Shown here in pieces: positions 1 through 8,095 of a DNA stretch of 64,000 bases; positions within the stretch are counted from its first letter, which is position 1, and the number at the start of each line of letters is the position of its first letter. The notes under the pieces are model-generated. The model saw only the letters and a program-made list of their open reading frames with translations. It did not search any database and was not told the DNA's origin. The DNA is from Duganella aquatilis (GTDB lineage: Bacteria > Pseudomonadota > Gammaproteobacteria > Burkholderiales > Burkholderiaceae_D). Where the stretch lies: the NCBI RefSeq assembly GCF_009674565.1, contig NZ_WKJL01000020.1:1-64000 (forward strand), given 5' to 3'. The translations under genes and the position numbers were made by a program.

Positions 1-87
1 CCTCGGCCGTCAGCGCCTCAAGGCCGGCCGCTGCCGAAGCAGCGCCTGCGGAACCGGCGCCCGGCCTGGAGGCGCTGACGGCCGAGG
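1..87. repeat. Inverted repeat at the window edge
   Basis: Bases 1-27 and 61-87 are reverse complements with one mismatch (26 of 27), separated by 33 bases. Both arms lie inside the reading frame of the partial gene that follows, in an Ala/Pro-rich stretch. The outer end of the repeat coincides with base 1, so the full extent cannot be seen. It may be a real hairpin, a repetitive Ala/Pro coding stretch, or a fold-back artefact if base 1 is a contig end. Confidence 0.6.
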
Positions 88-458
88 CGCCGGCCGCGCC
101 ACCTGCCGACGTGGTACAGCAAGCATTGAAGGCAGTCGGCGCCATCGACCGCCAGCTACGCACCGAGCAGCGCCAGGCCCTGACCTCGGCGCCGCCGTCC
201 GACTCGACCGGCGCGCGCCTGTCGAAGGGCATCGCGGCCGCCCACGCGGCAGTCGGCCCCAAATGGTTCGAGGCCGCGCGCATCGAGCTGTTCAGCGCTC
301 CCAACGATCCCAGGCGCATCTACAAGGTCATCACGGCCTTCGGCGAGTACTGCCTGTTCTATCCCGATAAAGCCAGCATGTCCGAGAACGCCGCCGCCAA
401 GGGCGGGCGCGGCAGCTTTGGCCAGCCCACCATGTCGAGCTGCCCGCAGCGCTTCTAG
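3..458 (+). CDS. C-terminal part of an unrecognised protein
   Basis: The frame is open from base 3, so this is the last 151 codons of a gene that begins before the window. The visible start is Ala/Pro-rich and looks like a linker (about residues 1-38). A compact C-terminal domain follows with a 'VGPKWFEAARIELFSAPNDP' segment and a 'ITAFGEYCLFYPD' segment. I do not recognise the family. The linker-plus-domain layout would suit a secreted or envelope protein, but no signal or membrane segment is visible in this part. A short hairpin (458-473) overlaps the stop codon. Confidence 0.6.
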   Translation, partial: SAVSASRPAAAEAAPAEPAPGLEALTAEAPAAPPADVVQQALKAVGAIDRQLRTEQRQALTSAPPSDSTGARLSKGIAAAHAAVGPKWFEAARIELFSAPNDPRRIYKVITAFGEYCLFYPDKASMSENAAAKGGRGSFGQPTMSSCPQRF

Positions 459-473
459 CCAAGCTTACTTGGC
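458..473 (+). terminator. Small hairpin after the first gene
   Basis: GCCAAG (458-463) and CTTGGC (468-473) form a 6-bp stem with a CTTA loop, starting on the last base of the TAG stop. No T-run follows, so this is at best a weak terminator. Confidence 0.3.
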
Positions 474-479
474 GGTAAC

Positions 480-508
480 TTGACTAAAATGCAAAGGCTA
501 TCAAGAAT
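480..508 (+). promoter_or_regulatory. Possible promoter of the DUF3857 gene
   Basis: TTGACT (480-485), a 17-base spacer and AAGAAT (503-508) resemble a sigma-70 promoter whose start site would fall about 25 bases before the ATG at 538. The -10 box is poor. The call rests only on box spacing. Confidence 0.3.
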
Positions 509-537
509 GCGTGTTCCCGCATCTTCCTGTGTCTGCC

Positions 538-2424
538 ATGAAAATGAAATTCCTCGCGGCGTTGTGCGCTGCCACGCTGCTGTCCACGCCAGCCTTTGCC
601 GCCGATGACGGCACCGACTCGTCGGCGACCACGCTGAAGGACATGCAGGTCTTCGTGGTCCAGCGCGACGGCAGCTATACGGTGGACCATGAAGTCCTGG
701 TGCTGCTGAACGAACAGCGCGCCGTGGGCGTGCAGGCGCAGCGCCAGTTTCATTTCAACCGCACGCTGGAAGACATCGAAGTCGTCGAAGCGTATACCGA
801 AAAGCCGGACGGCCGCCGCATCCAGGTGCAGCCGGACCAGATCAAGCTGCAGCAGGAACCCGCCTACAGCGGCGCGCCGATGTTCCAGGACATGCAGATC
901 AAGTCGGTGATCTATCCCGACGTCGCCGTGGGCGACAAGCTGTATTCGAAGATCCGCCGCATCCGCCGCACCGCCATGTTTCCCGGCCAGTTCACCGACG
1001 CCACCTACCCGCTGTTCCGTCCGACCACGCAGATGACGCTGATCTACGACCTGCCGTCCGACATGACGCTACGCGCCGACGATCCCGGCTTCAAACCCAG
1101 CGCGCCGGCGCAGCATGACGGCCGCACCGTCTACCGCTGGGATTACCAGCAGGCCGACAATCCGCGCATCGAGTACGGCACCGTCGCCTATGCCGACTAT
1201 GGCCGCCACCTGTTCGTTTCGACCTTCAACAACTTCGCCGAAGTCGGCCTGGCCTACGACCGCGCCGCCGCGGTCGCCGCCACGCCGACCGCCCGCATCA
1301 GCGCCAAGGCGCGCGAGCTGACGCAGGGCCTGAGCGATCCGCGCCAACAGGCGCTGGCGATCGACAACTGGGTGCGCAAGAACATCCGTTACGTCGCCGT
1401 CTACATCGGCAACGGCGGCCTGGAGCCGCACAACGCCGAAGCGGTGCTGGACAACCGCTACGGCGACTGCAAGGATCACGTGACGCTGATGGAAGCGCTG
1501 CTGCGCGCGGTCGGCATCGACAGCACGCCGGTGCTGATCAACGCCGGCAACTCGTACAAGCTGGCTCCGGTGGCCAGCCTGGGCCAGTTCAACCACGCCA
1601 TCAACTACATTCCGAGCCTGGATTTGTACCTGGACTCGACGGCGGAGAACATCAGCGCCGGCTACCTGCCGGTGTGGGATCTGGACAAGACGGTGATCCT
1701 GACCCGCAGCGGCAAGCTGGGCCACACACCGGTGACGCAGTTGGGCAAGATCAAAAACCGCTACACCGTCCAGATCGCCGAGGACGGCTCGGCCAGGTTC
1801 GATTTCACGCGCGACCAGCTGGGCTGGTGGGAAGAGGAAGTGCGCTACGAACATCGCAACTGGCGCAAGGAGGACCGGCAGCGCTTTGTCGAGTCGCTGC
1901 TGAAAAGCTCCGGCGTCAAGGGCAGCGGCGATGTGCTGCTGGGCGACCTGGACGACAAGACGGCCGGCCAGGGCTATAGCTACCGCCTGCGCGGGCAGGG
2001 CGAGAACTGGGTTTACCTGCCGGGCACCGTCGGCGTGCCGACTTCGTCCAGCCTGTATGTCGGCCTGGCGCAGCAGGTGTTCGGCCTGACCAACGAGGCG
2101 ACGCGCACGCAGCCTTTCGTCTGTCCGGAAAACGACTACGAGGAAGAGGCGACCTACGAATTTCCGCAGCGCGCCGCGCTGCTGGCGGTGCCGCCGGACG
2201 TGCATATCGCCAGTCCGTACTTCCAGTATCGCGCCGAGTTCAGGCAGGTGGACGGCAAGCTGCTGATCGGCCGCAGCTTCAAGAGCGGCAAGGCCGGCAC
2301 CAAGGTCTGCACGCCGGAAGACTATGCGGCGATGCAGGCCGACATCAAGAAAATGGTGCGCGACCTGCGCAGCCAGTTCATCCTGCAGGTGCCGGAAATG
2401 GGCATGCCGGTGACAATCAGATAG
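538..2424 (+). CDS. Secreted DUF3857 / transglutaminase-like protein
   Basis: A 628-residue protein starting at ATG 538; an in-frame GTG at 511 is possible but would put residues before the signal peptide. The signal peptide ends in 'STPAFA' followed by ADDG, so export to the periplasm is expected. The N-terminal half fits DUF3857, which usually precedes a transglutaminase-like core. The core shows the papain-like triad: Cys311 in 'NRYGDCKDHV', His353 in 'QFNHAINY' and Asp366 in 'LYLDSTAEN'. A C-terminal beta-rich region follows. The exact reaction of this family is not established; peptide or isopeptide bond chemistry is inferred from the triad. No clear Shine-Dalgarno is seen. The gene stands alone, with a short membrane protein gene 58 bases downstream. 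Confidence 0.85.
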   Translation: MKMKFLAALCAATLLSTPAFAADDGTDSSATTLKDMQVFVVQRDGSYTVDHEVLVLLNEQRAVGVQAQRQFHFNRTLEDIEVVEAYTEKPDGRRIQVQPDQIKLQQEPAYSGAPMFQDMQIKSVIYPDVAVGDKLYSKIRRIRRTAMFPGQFTDATYPLFRPTTQMTLIYDLPSDMTLRADDPGFKPSAPAQHDGRTVYRWDYQQADNPRIEYGTVAYADYGRHLFVSTFNNFAEVGLAYDRAAAVAATPTARISAKARELTQGLSDPRQQALAIDNWVRKNIRYVAVYIGNGGLEPHNAEAVLDNRYGDCKDHVTLMEALLRAVGIDSTPVLINAGNSYKLAPVASLGQFNHAINYIPSLDLYLDSTAENISAGYLPVWDLDKTVILTRSGKLGHTPVTQLGKIKNRYTVQIAEDGSARFDFTRDQLGWWEEEVRYEHRNWRKEDRQRFVESLLKSSGVKGSGDVLLGDLDDKTAGQGYSYRLRGQGENWVYLPGTVGVPTSSSLYVGLAQQVFGLTNEATRTQPFVCPENDYEEEATYEFPQRAALLAVPPDVHIASPYFQYRAEFRQVDGKLLIGRSFKSGKAGTKVCTPEDYAAMQADIKKMVRDLRSQFILQVPEMGMPVTIR

Positions 2425-2482
2425 TATTGCTGTTCAGGGAATGCACTACCATGTCGGCATCAACTATTCTGCGGATGGCGAC

Positions 2483-2788
2483 ATGGGGAAACGGGCAGTT
2501 ATTTCGGTGGTGGCGCTGGCTGCTGTGTGTATCGGTGTCTACACCCAGATGACGATTTTCGTGGTGCCGCCAATGGCCGCCACCACCGACGGCATGATCC
2601 TGGTCTTTCCGCGCCTGAGCAAGACGGAGTTCCTCGACAGCCCGGATGGCATTTGCCAGCGCGAGGCCGGCATGGTCAACGGCCTGTGCCGCCGCGTCAC
2701 GCTGGGCGTTGTCGCCGGCAAGGCGCGCATCGTCGCACGCCTGCCGTACAGCGAAACGCTGTACCGGATGTCGGCGCCGGCGTCATGA
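2483..2788 (+). CDS. Small hypothetical protein with N-terminal membrane anchor
   Basis: A 101-residue protein starting at ATG 2483, within a frame open from further upstream. Residues 5-20 ('AVISVVALAAVCIGVY') form a membrane anchor or uncleaved signal. The rest, with two cysteines ('GICQREAG' and 'GLCRRVT'), would be periplasmic. I do not recognise the family. Its TGA stop (2786-2788) overlaps an ATG at 2785 in an ATGA arrangement, suggesting translational coupling to the short signal-peptide frame and the esterase that follow. Confidence 0.6.
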   Translation: MGKRAVISVVALAAVCIGVYTQMTIFVVPPMAATTDGMILVFPRLSKTEFLDSPDGICQREAGMVNGLCRRVTLGVVAGKARIVARLPYSETLYRMSAPAS

Positions 2789-2844
2789 AAAAAATATGCG
2801 GCTGGTTGCTGTGCGCCCTGGCGTGGCTGTTGCGTGGGGATTGA
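2785..2844 (+). pseudogene. Orphan signal-peptide frame of the downstream esterase
   Basis: ATG at 2785 opens a 19-codon frame with a textbook signal peptide: basic N-terminus 'MKKICGW', then hydrophobic 'LLCALAWLL'. It ends at a TGA just after a GGGG run (2836-2839). Removing one G from that run would join it to the esterase frame. The likeliest reading is that this is the real N-terminus of the esterase, separated by a one-base insertion or a sequencing error. Confidence 0.55.
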
Positions 2845-3760
2845 ACAAATTCGGCCAAAAGCTCAAGACACCGCCAGCATGACGCTGGACCGCCCGGAAG
2901 GAATGCGCCGCTACCTGGTTTCCGCGCCGCCCGGCGCATCGCCTGGTGGACGTGCGCTGATCGTGTTGTTGCACGGCGCCGGCGCTTCGGCAGAGCAGGT
3001 GCTGGGACAGGCGTTTCCGCCGTCGCCATTATCCGTGTGGCTGGACATCGCAGCGCGCGAGCAGCTCGTTGTCATCGCGCCGGATGCCGGCAAGGGCGGC
3101 TGGAGCGACTGTTTCGCCTCGGCTGAGCGCGTGGACAGAAAAGACGACGTTGGCTTCATCGGCGCGCTGATCGGGCATGCCATCGCCAACCACGACGTCG
3201 ATCCCGCACGCGTGTATCTGATGGGGGTGTCGCGCGGCGGCTGGATGGCCTATGCGGTCGCCACCGAACTGCCGCATCGTCTGGCAGCGTTCTCGGTCGT
3301 GCTGGCGGGGATGCAGCCGCCGGGTCGCACCAAAGAACCCACGACGCCGCTGCCTGCGCTCATCTTCGGCTGTACCGCCGATCCGCTGATCCGCTACCAC
3401 GGCGGCAAGCCATGGTACGCGTTCGGTTTCGCCGAACCGGTGCGCAGCATCGAAGATACCGTCCACGCCTGGCGCGAGCTGGCCGGCCTGCCGGATACGC
3501 CAGACGTGGTACAGATCTCAAGCAGCGTTACGCGTTACATGTGGGGCACGGCGCCGGATGGCATGCAGGTCGGCTTGTACCGCATCGACGGCGCCGGCCA
3601 CGCGGAACCGAGCCGCCTGAAGCGCTATCCGCGCTTCATCAACTGGCTGACCGGTTTGCAAAACGCCGATCTGGAAACCGCCGAAGCGGCCTGGGAATTT
3701 TTCCGCGATAAGCGGCTCAGTGTTCTCTCGCCGGGTAAATGTCGAAAATCACCTTCATGA
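2834..3760 (+). CDS. Alpha/beta-hydrolase, esterase / PHB-depolymerase-like
   Basis: Annotated from the first possible in-frame GTG (2834); ATG 2879 is the other candidate. It is an alpha/beta-hydrolase of the LpqC / feruloyl esterase / polyhydroxybutyrate depolymerase type. Visible elements are 'VLLHGAGA' (oxyanion region), nucleophile Ser133 in 'GVSRGG', Asp183 in 'CTADPLI' and His256 in 'GAGHAEP' (GTG numbering). In this frame it lacks a signal peptide, but one lies just upstream in the other frame (2785-2844), so the functional product is probably secreted. The 3' end overlaps the convergent LysR gene by 44 bases. The substrate, an ester or polyester, cannot be told. Confidence 0.75.
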   Translation: MGIEQIRPKAQDTASMTLDRPEGMRRYLVSAPPGASPGGRALIVLLHGAGASAEQVLGQAFPPSPLSVWLDIAAREQLVVIAPDAGKGGWSDCFASAERVDRKDDVGFIGALIGHAIANHDVDPARVYLMGVSRGGWMAYAVATELPHRLAAFSVVLAGMQPPGRTKEPTTPLPALIFGCTADPLIRYHGGKPWYAFGFAEPVRSIEDTVHAWRELAGLPDTPDVVQISSSVTRYMWGTAPDGMQVGLYRIDGAGHAEPSRLKRYPRFINWLTGLQNADLETAEAAWEFFRDKRLSVLSPGKCRKSPS

Positions 3761-4610
3761 CTTCGTCGATGGGGGAGGATTTTTTGAGCATGACGGCGGC
3801 AGGGAAAAAGACATCCTGCGCATCGGTGATGTCCATGATGGTGCTGGTTTTCAGTTCCCTGGCGTCGATCTCTGTCTTCGGCAGGATGCTCACTGCGCAT
3901 ACGCCGGAATCAATCAGCGAGACGATGCTGGCTGGCTGCGAAATACCCATGATGATATTGGGCGTGACGCCCAGGTTTTTAAATTGTTCCTGCAACGCCT
4001 CGTACGAGCCTTTTCCCGCATTCCTTTTTATTAAAATCAGCGGATGCTTACTTAATTCCGCCAGGGAGATATTCTTTTTATCTTTCGGTATGTCGATGCC
4101 GGCGCCGATTTGCGCAACCATTCCGATGGACGCCAGCGGCACGGATGCGTAGTTATCATTTAAATTCGGACGTTGAACCAGGGCGATATCAATTTCCCCT
4201 TTTTGCAGCTGCTGTTCCAGTTGGCTGGAATCAGCGATGGAGACGCCGAATTCAATACCATTATTCCTGTTGATGATTTCGACAATCAGGCTGTTGAAAA
4301 ACTTTTGAAACAGGTGGGTCATGCCGATTTTCACCTGTCTTGGATGCGCTGTCGCAATGGATTGCGCATTCTTCACCGCTTCACCTATCTCCTGCAGTAT
4401 GAAACAGGCCCTTTCGAATAAATACAGCCCGGCGACGGTCGGTTCCAGCTTGCGGTCATTTCTATGGAATAGCGATATTCCAAGTTCTTCTTCCAGTTCC
4501 TGAATGCGCTTACTGAGCGGCGGTTGTGCGATATTTAAAATATGAGCCGCTTTGTTTATTCCTCCATGCTCAATCACAGCACAAAAATATTTTAACCGCT
4601 TCAAGTCCAT
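3717..4610 (-). CDS. LysR-family transcriptional regulator
   Basis: A 297-residue regulator. Start ATG 4610 is chosen because AGGAG lies 5 bases upstream; an upstream in-frame start at 4634 would lack this. Residues 1-60 hold the winged helix-turn-helix ('HGGINKAAHILNIAQPPLSK'), followed by a periplasmic-binding-like effector domain. It is divergent from the hydroxyarylic acid decarboxylase operon at 4804 and is the likely regulator of it, as LysR proteins usually control the divergent neighbour in response to a pathway aromatic. Base composition is clearly lower in GC than its neighbours (for example 33% in 4021-4080 by hand count), suggesting separate acquisition. Confidence 0.9.
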   Translation of the reverse strand: MDLKRLKYFCAVIEHGGINKAAHILNIAQPPLSKRIQELEEELGISLFHRNDRKLEPTVAGLYLFERACFILQEIGEAVKNAQSIATAHPRQVKIGMTHLFQKFFNSLIVEIINRNNGIEFGVSIADSSQLEQQLQKGEIDIALVQRPNLNDNYASVPLASIGMVAQIGAGIDIPKDKKNISLAELSKHPLILIKRNAGKGSYEALQEQFKNLGVTPNIIMGISQPASIVSLIDSGVCAVSILPKTEIDARELKTSTIMDITDAQDVFFPAAVMLKKSSPIDEVMKVIFDIYPAREH

Positions 4611-4669
4611 GCCAGCTCCTGCTGAATACACCAACGGCTAATGTTAACTTGCATAGATGGGGCAATTCC

Positions 4670-4698
4670 TTGATCTGTGTCAATTTTTACCGTATTAG
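4670..4698 (+). promoter_or_regulatory. Possible promoter of the UbiD/UbiX operon
   Basis: TTGATC (4670-4675), a 17-base spacer and TATTAG (4693-4698) in the AT-rich divergent region between the LysR gene and the decarboxylase. The leader would be about 100 bases. The direct repeat GATACC at about 4704 and 4725 lies just downstream and could be part of the regulator target. Confidence 0.35.
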
Positions 4699-4803
4699 GC
4701 AGGTGATACCAATCTGATCTAAGCAGATACCAAAACAGTCATTTATTATTTTTATTCAGTGCCAGACAATGGTTCGCCATTTAGCAAACCATAAAGGATG
4801 ATT

Positions 4804-6291
4804 ATGTCTGTCACTGAAAATAAATCCGTGCGCGTTCACGATCTGCGTTCGGCCCTGGAACTACTCAAAACCCTCCCGAACCAGCTGGTTTCCACCGACG
4901 TCGAAGTCAACCCGCACGCGGAACTGTCCGGCGTCTATCGCTACGTCGGCGCAGGCGGCACCTGCATGCGTCCTACCCGCGTCGGTCCGGCCATGATGTT
5001 CAACACGGTCAAGGGCTACGATAACTTCCGCGTGGCGATCGGCCTGCTGGCGTCGCGCGAACGCGTCGGCCATCTGCTCAACTGCCGTCCTGAAAAGCTG
5101 GGCAGCCTGCTGCTTGATGCGGCCAATAATCCGATTTCCCCAGTGGTCGACAACGGTCCGGCCGCCTGCCAGGAAGTCGTGCACCTGGCGTCCGACCCGG
5201 ACTTCGATATCCGCACGCTGCTGCCGGCGCCGACCAATACCGAAGAAGACGCCGGCCCCTACTTCACGCTGGGCATGTGCTACGCCTCCGATCCTGAAAC
5301 CGGCGAATCCGACGTCACCATCCACCGCCTGTGCGTGCAGAGCAAAGACGAAATTTCCATGTACTTCGTCCCTGGCCGCCATCTGGACGCCTTCCGCATC
5401 AAGGCCGAAGCGGCCGGCAAACCGCTGCCGATTTCGATCAGCATCGGCGTCGATCCCGCCATCGAAATCGCCGCCTGCTTCGAACCGCCCACCACGCCGC
5501 TGGGCTTCGATGAACTGAGCATCGCCGGCGCGATTCGCGGCGAAGCGGTCAAGCTGACCAAGTGCAAGACCATCAATGAGCGGGCGATCGCCCACGCCGA
5601 AATCGTGATCGAAGGCGAACTGCTGCCCGACGTGCGCGTGCGCGAAGACCAGAACACCAATACCGGCAAGGCCATGCCCGAATTCCCCGGCTACACCGGC
5701 GAAGCCAAGGCCGCCATTCCAGTGATCAAGGTCAAGGCCGTCACGCACCGTAAAAATCCTATCCTGCAAACCTGCATCGGCCCGAGCGAAGAGCACGTCA
5801 GCATGGCCGGCATTCCGACCGAAGCCAGCATTCTTGGCATGGTGGAACGCGCCATGCCGGGCAAGCTGCTCAACGTCTACGCCCACAGCTCCGGCGGCGG
5901 CAAGTATCTCGCGGTGCTGCAATTCAAAAAATCCAGCCCTGCCGACGAAGGCCGCCAGCGTCAGGCCGCCTTGCTGGCGTTCGCGGCGTTCTCGGAACTC
6001 AAGCACGTCATTCTGGTGGATGAAGATGTCGATATTTTTGATACCAACGATGTGCTGTGGGCCATGCAGACCCGCTACCAGGGCGATGTCAGCACCGTCT
6101 TCATCCCGGGCGTGCGCTGCCATCCGCTCGACCCGTCGCAGATCCCGGAATTCAGCCCGTCGATCCTGCAGCCCGGCACCTCGTGCAAGACCATTTTCGA
6201 TTGCACCGTGCCGTTCCACCTGAAGAGCCATTTCGAGCGCTCGAAATTCCTGGAAGTGGACGTCAAGCGCTTCCTGCCTGACTTCGTTTAA
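4804..6291 (+). CDS. UbiD-type non-oxidative hydroxyarylic acid decarboxylase
   Basis: A 495-residue enzyme. ATG 4804 is preferred over ATG 4798 because AAGGA lies 5 bases before it. It closely resembles, from memory, the gallate/protocatechuate decarboxylases (LpdC and AroY types): 'AELSGVYRYVGAGGT', 'GPAMMFN', 'DVTIHRLC' (Arg175), 'GLDP/GVDPAIEI', 'EFPGYTGE', 'SEEHVSMAGIPTEASI' and 'VILVDEDVDIFD'. These enzymes use prenylated FMN made by the UbiX partner, which is the next gene. Acidic residues at 281 and 293 lie where the family's catalytic Glu pair is expected. The likely reaction is loss of CO2 from a hydroxybenzoate (protocatechuate to catechol, or gallate to pyrogallol). The substrate is inferred, not proven. 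First gene of an operon with 6304, 6900 and 7633. Confidence 0.9.
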   Translation: MSVTENKSVRVHDLRSALELLKTLPNQLVSTDVEVNPHAELSGVYRYVGAGGTCMRPTRVGPAMMFNTVKGYDNFRVAIGLLASRERVGHLLNCRPEKLGSLLLDAANNPISPVVDNGPAACQEVVHLASDPDFDIRTLLPAPTNTEEDAGPYFTLGMCYASDPETGESDVTIHRLCVQSKDEISMYFVPGRHLDAFRIKAEAAGKPLPISISIGVDPAIEIAACFEPPTTPLGFDELSIAGAIRGEAVKLTKCKTINERAIAHAEIVIEGELLPDVRVREDQNTNTGKAMPEFPGYTGEAKAAIPVIKVKAVTHRKNPILQTCIGPSEEHVSMAGIPTEASILGMVERAMPGKLLNVYAHSSGGGKYLAVLQFKKSSPADEGRQRQAALLAFAAFSELKHVILVDEDVDIFDTNDVLWAMQTRYQGDVSTVFIPGVRCHPLDPSQIPEFSPSILQPGTSCKTIFDCTVPFHLKSHFERSKFLEVDVKRFLPDFV

Positions 6292-6303
6292 GGGAGAACC
6301 ACC

Positions 6304-6903
6304 ATGAGCAAACGGCGCATCATCGTCGGCATCAGCGGTGCCACCGGCTTCCAGTACGGCGTCAAGGCGCTCCAGCTCCTGCGGGAGATGGATGTCGAAA
6401 CGCATCTGGTGATGTCGAAGGCGGCCGGCCTCACCCGCCAGCATGAAACCGCGTTCAACCGGCAGGAGGTCGAGAGCCTGGCCGATGTGGTCTATCCCAC
6501 CGGCGCGGTGGGGGCGGCCATCGCCAGCGGTTCGTTCCAGACCATGGGGATGATCGTTGCGCCGTGCTCGATGCGTACCCTGGGCGCCATCGCCAGCGGC
6601 ATCACCGACAACCTGCTGACGCGCGCCGCCGACGTGGTGTTGAAGGAGCGCCGCCGGCTGGTGCTGATGGTGCGCGAGACGCCGCTGCACCTGGGCCACA
6701 TCCGCAACATGGCCACGGTGACGGAGTACGGTGCCATCGTCTTTCCGCCGGTGCCGTCGCTGTATGCCGGCCCGCAGACCATCGACGAGATGATCAGCCA
6801 CAGCGCCGCGCGCGCCATCGGCCTGCTCGGCCTCGATCATCCCTCGTTGCCGCGCTGGGGCGAAACCCTGGCGGCCACGCTGGCCGAAGGAGCGCAAGCA
6901 TGA
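6304..6903 (+). CDS. UbiX-type flavin prenyltransferase
   Basis: A 199-residue protein with all UbiX hallmarks: 'GISGATG' near the N-terminus (FMN binding), '[15 protein letters not shown]', '[14 protein letters not shown]' and C-terminal '[17 protein letters not shown]'. UbiX transfers a dimethylallyl group to FMN to make the prenyl-FMN cofactor of UbiD enzymes. It lies 12 bases after the decarboxylase, with GGGAGA as ribosome binding site, so it is probably the dedicated cofactor supplier (PAD1/LpdB/ShdB type) rather than the ubiquinone-pathway copy. Its TGA overlaps the ATG of the next gene (ATGA at 6900). Confidence 0.92.
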   Translation: MSKRRIIVGISGATGFQYGVKALQLLREMDVETHLVMSKAAGLTRQHETAFNRQEVESLADVVYPTGAVGAAIASGSFQTMGMIVAPCSMRTLGAIASGITDNLLTRAADVVLKERRRLVLMVRETPLHLGHIRNMATVTEYGAIVFPPVPSLYAGPQTIDEMISHSAARAIGLLGLDHPSLPRWGETLAATLAEGAQA

Positions 6904-7616
6904 TTATCGGACCCTACATCAACGGTTCGGCCATCCTGCTTGGCGGTCTGGCCGGCGCCGCGATGGCGCAGCGCATGCCGGAGCGCCTGCGCGCAGCGAT
7001 GCCGCTGACCTTCGGCGCCGCCTCGATGGCGATGGCGGTGATCCTGATCAACCGCGCCGCGCATATGCCGGTGATGGTGTTGGCGGGCATCCTCGGCGCC
7101 CTGATCGGCGAGCTGGTGTACCTGGAGCGCGGCATCGGCAAGGTCGGCGGTTTTGCCCGCGCGCTGGTCGAGAAGGTGGTGCCGGCCAAGGCCGGTGGCC
7201 TGTCGCAGGAAGAATTCCTGGAGAAGTTCGTCGCCATCCTGGTGCTGTTCTGCGCCAGCGGCACCGGCATCTTCGGTTCGATGACCGAGGGCATGACCGG
7301 CGACGCCACGATCCTGATCGCCAAGTCCTTCCTCGACCTGTTCACGGCGGCGATCTTTGCCACCACGCTCGGCTATGCGGTGGCCACCATCGCCGTGCCG
7401 CAGCTGGCGATACAGCTCGGTCTGGCTTTCGGCGCGACGCTGATCCTGCCGCTGACGACGCCGGCGATGATCGCCGATTTCTCGGCGGTGGGCGGACTGC
7501 TGATGCTGGCGACCGGCTTCCGCATCTGCGGCATCAAGGTCTTCCCGGTGGCGAATATGCTGCCCGCCCTGGTGCTGGCCATGCCGATCTCGGCCTTGTG
7601 GACGCACTTCTTCTGA
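6900..7616 (+). CDS. DUF554 family membrane protein
   Basis: A 238-residue polytopic inner-membrane protein starting at ATG 6900, overlapping the UbiX stop by 4 bases. It has about seven hydrophobic segments and features of the DUF554 (YdfK-like) family: N-terminal '[16 protein letters not shown]', '[14 protein letters not shown]', and central '[19 protein letters not shown]'. The function of the family is unknown; transport has been proposed from its topology. Translational coupling to ubiX suggests a job in the same pathway, possibly moving an aromatic acid or its decarboxylation product, but this is inference. Confidence 0.85.
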   Translation: MIIGPYINGSAILLGGLAGAAMAQRMPERLRAAMPLTFGAASMAMAVILINRAAHMPVMVLAGILGALIGELVYLERGIGKVGGFARALVEKVVPAKAGGLSQEEFLEKFVAILVLFCASGTGIFGSMTEGMTGDATILIAKSFLDLFTAAIFATTLGYAVATIAVPQLAIQLGLAFGATLILPLTTPAMIADFSAVGGLLMLATGFRICGIKVFPVANMLPALVLAMPISALWTHFF

Positions 7617-7632
7617 GCCGGGAGCCGCCACC

Positions 7633-8079
7633 ATGCCGAACCTGCCCACGCTCCTGACCCAGTTCCTGCACGGCCACAGCGTGCTGTCGCTGGCTGTGAG
7701 TTGCGAAGACCTGCCCTGGTCGTCGAATGCCTTCTACGCCCTGGATGAGGAAGGAGGGCGGCTGCTTTTCCTGGGCTCGCCGGACACCCGCCACGGCGCC
7801 ATGCTGTCCAGGAATCCGCATGTGGCGGGCTGCGTCAGCGACCAGTTCAGCGACCTCACGCAGATCCACGGACTGCAATACGCCGGCGTTGCCCGGCGCC
7901 TGGATCTGCCGGCCGACGCAGCGGCCGCGCTGGATCTTTACTACCGGCGGTTTCCACAGGCGCGCGGCATGACCGCGCCGGTCTGGGAGATCCGCCTGCT
8001 GCACCTGAAGTTCACAGACAACCGCGTCACCTTTGGCGCCAAGACCCTGTGGAGCCGGCACGAGCCGGACCATCAATAA
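7633..8079 (+). CDS. YhbP-like (UPF0306) flavin-binding split-barrel protein
   Basis: A 148-residue protein resembling E. coli YhbP (UPF0306) across its length: 'WSSNAFYALDEEGGRLLFL', 'DTRHGAML', 'RRFPQARGMTAPVWEIRL' and 'LKFTDNRVTFG'. The fold belongs to the pyridoxamine-5'-phosphate-oxidase-like split barrels that bind FMN or similar cofactors. No reaction is established. It starts 16 bases after the DUF554 gene with GGGAG before the ATG, and ends 16 bases before the porin fusion, so it is probably co-transcribed. A flavin-binding protein would be consistent with an operon that uses prenyl-FMN. Confidence 0.8.
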   Translation: MPNLPTLLTQFLHGHSVLSLAVSCEDLPWSSNAFYALDEEGGRLLFLGSPDTRHGAMLSRNPHVAGCVSDQFSDLTQIHGLQYAGVARRLDLPADAAAALDLYYRRFPQARGMTAPVWEIRLLHLKFTDNRVTFGAKTLWSRHEPDHQ

Positions 8080-8095
8080 TAAAAAGGAATACACA

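Noticed and set aside
4861-6897. A 678-codon open frame on the minus strand
   Set aside because: It lies opposite the UbiD and UbiX genes, is rich in Arg/Gly/His/Gln without any domain pattern, and is explained by high third-position GC of the real genes.
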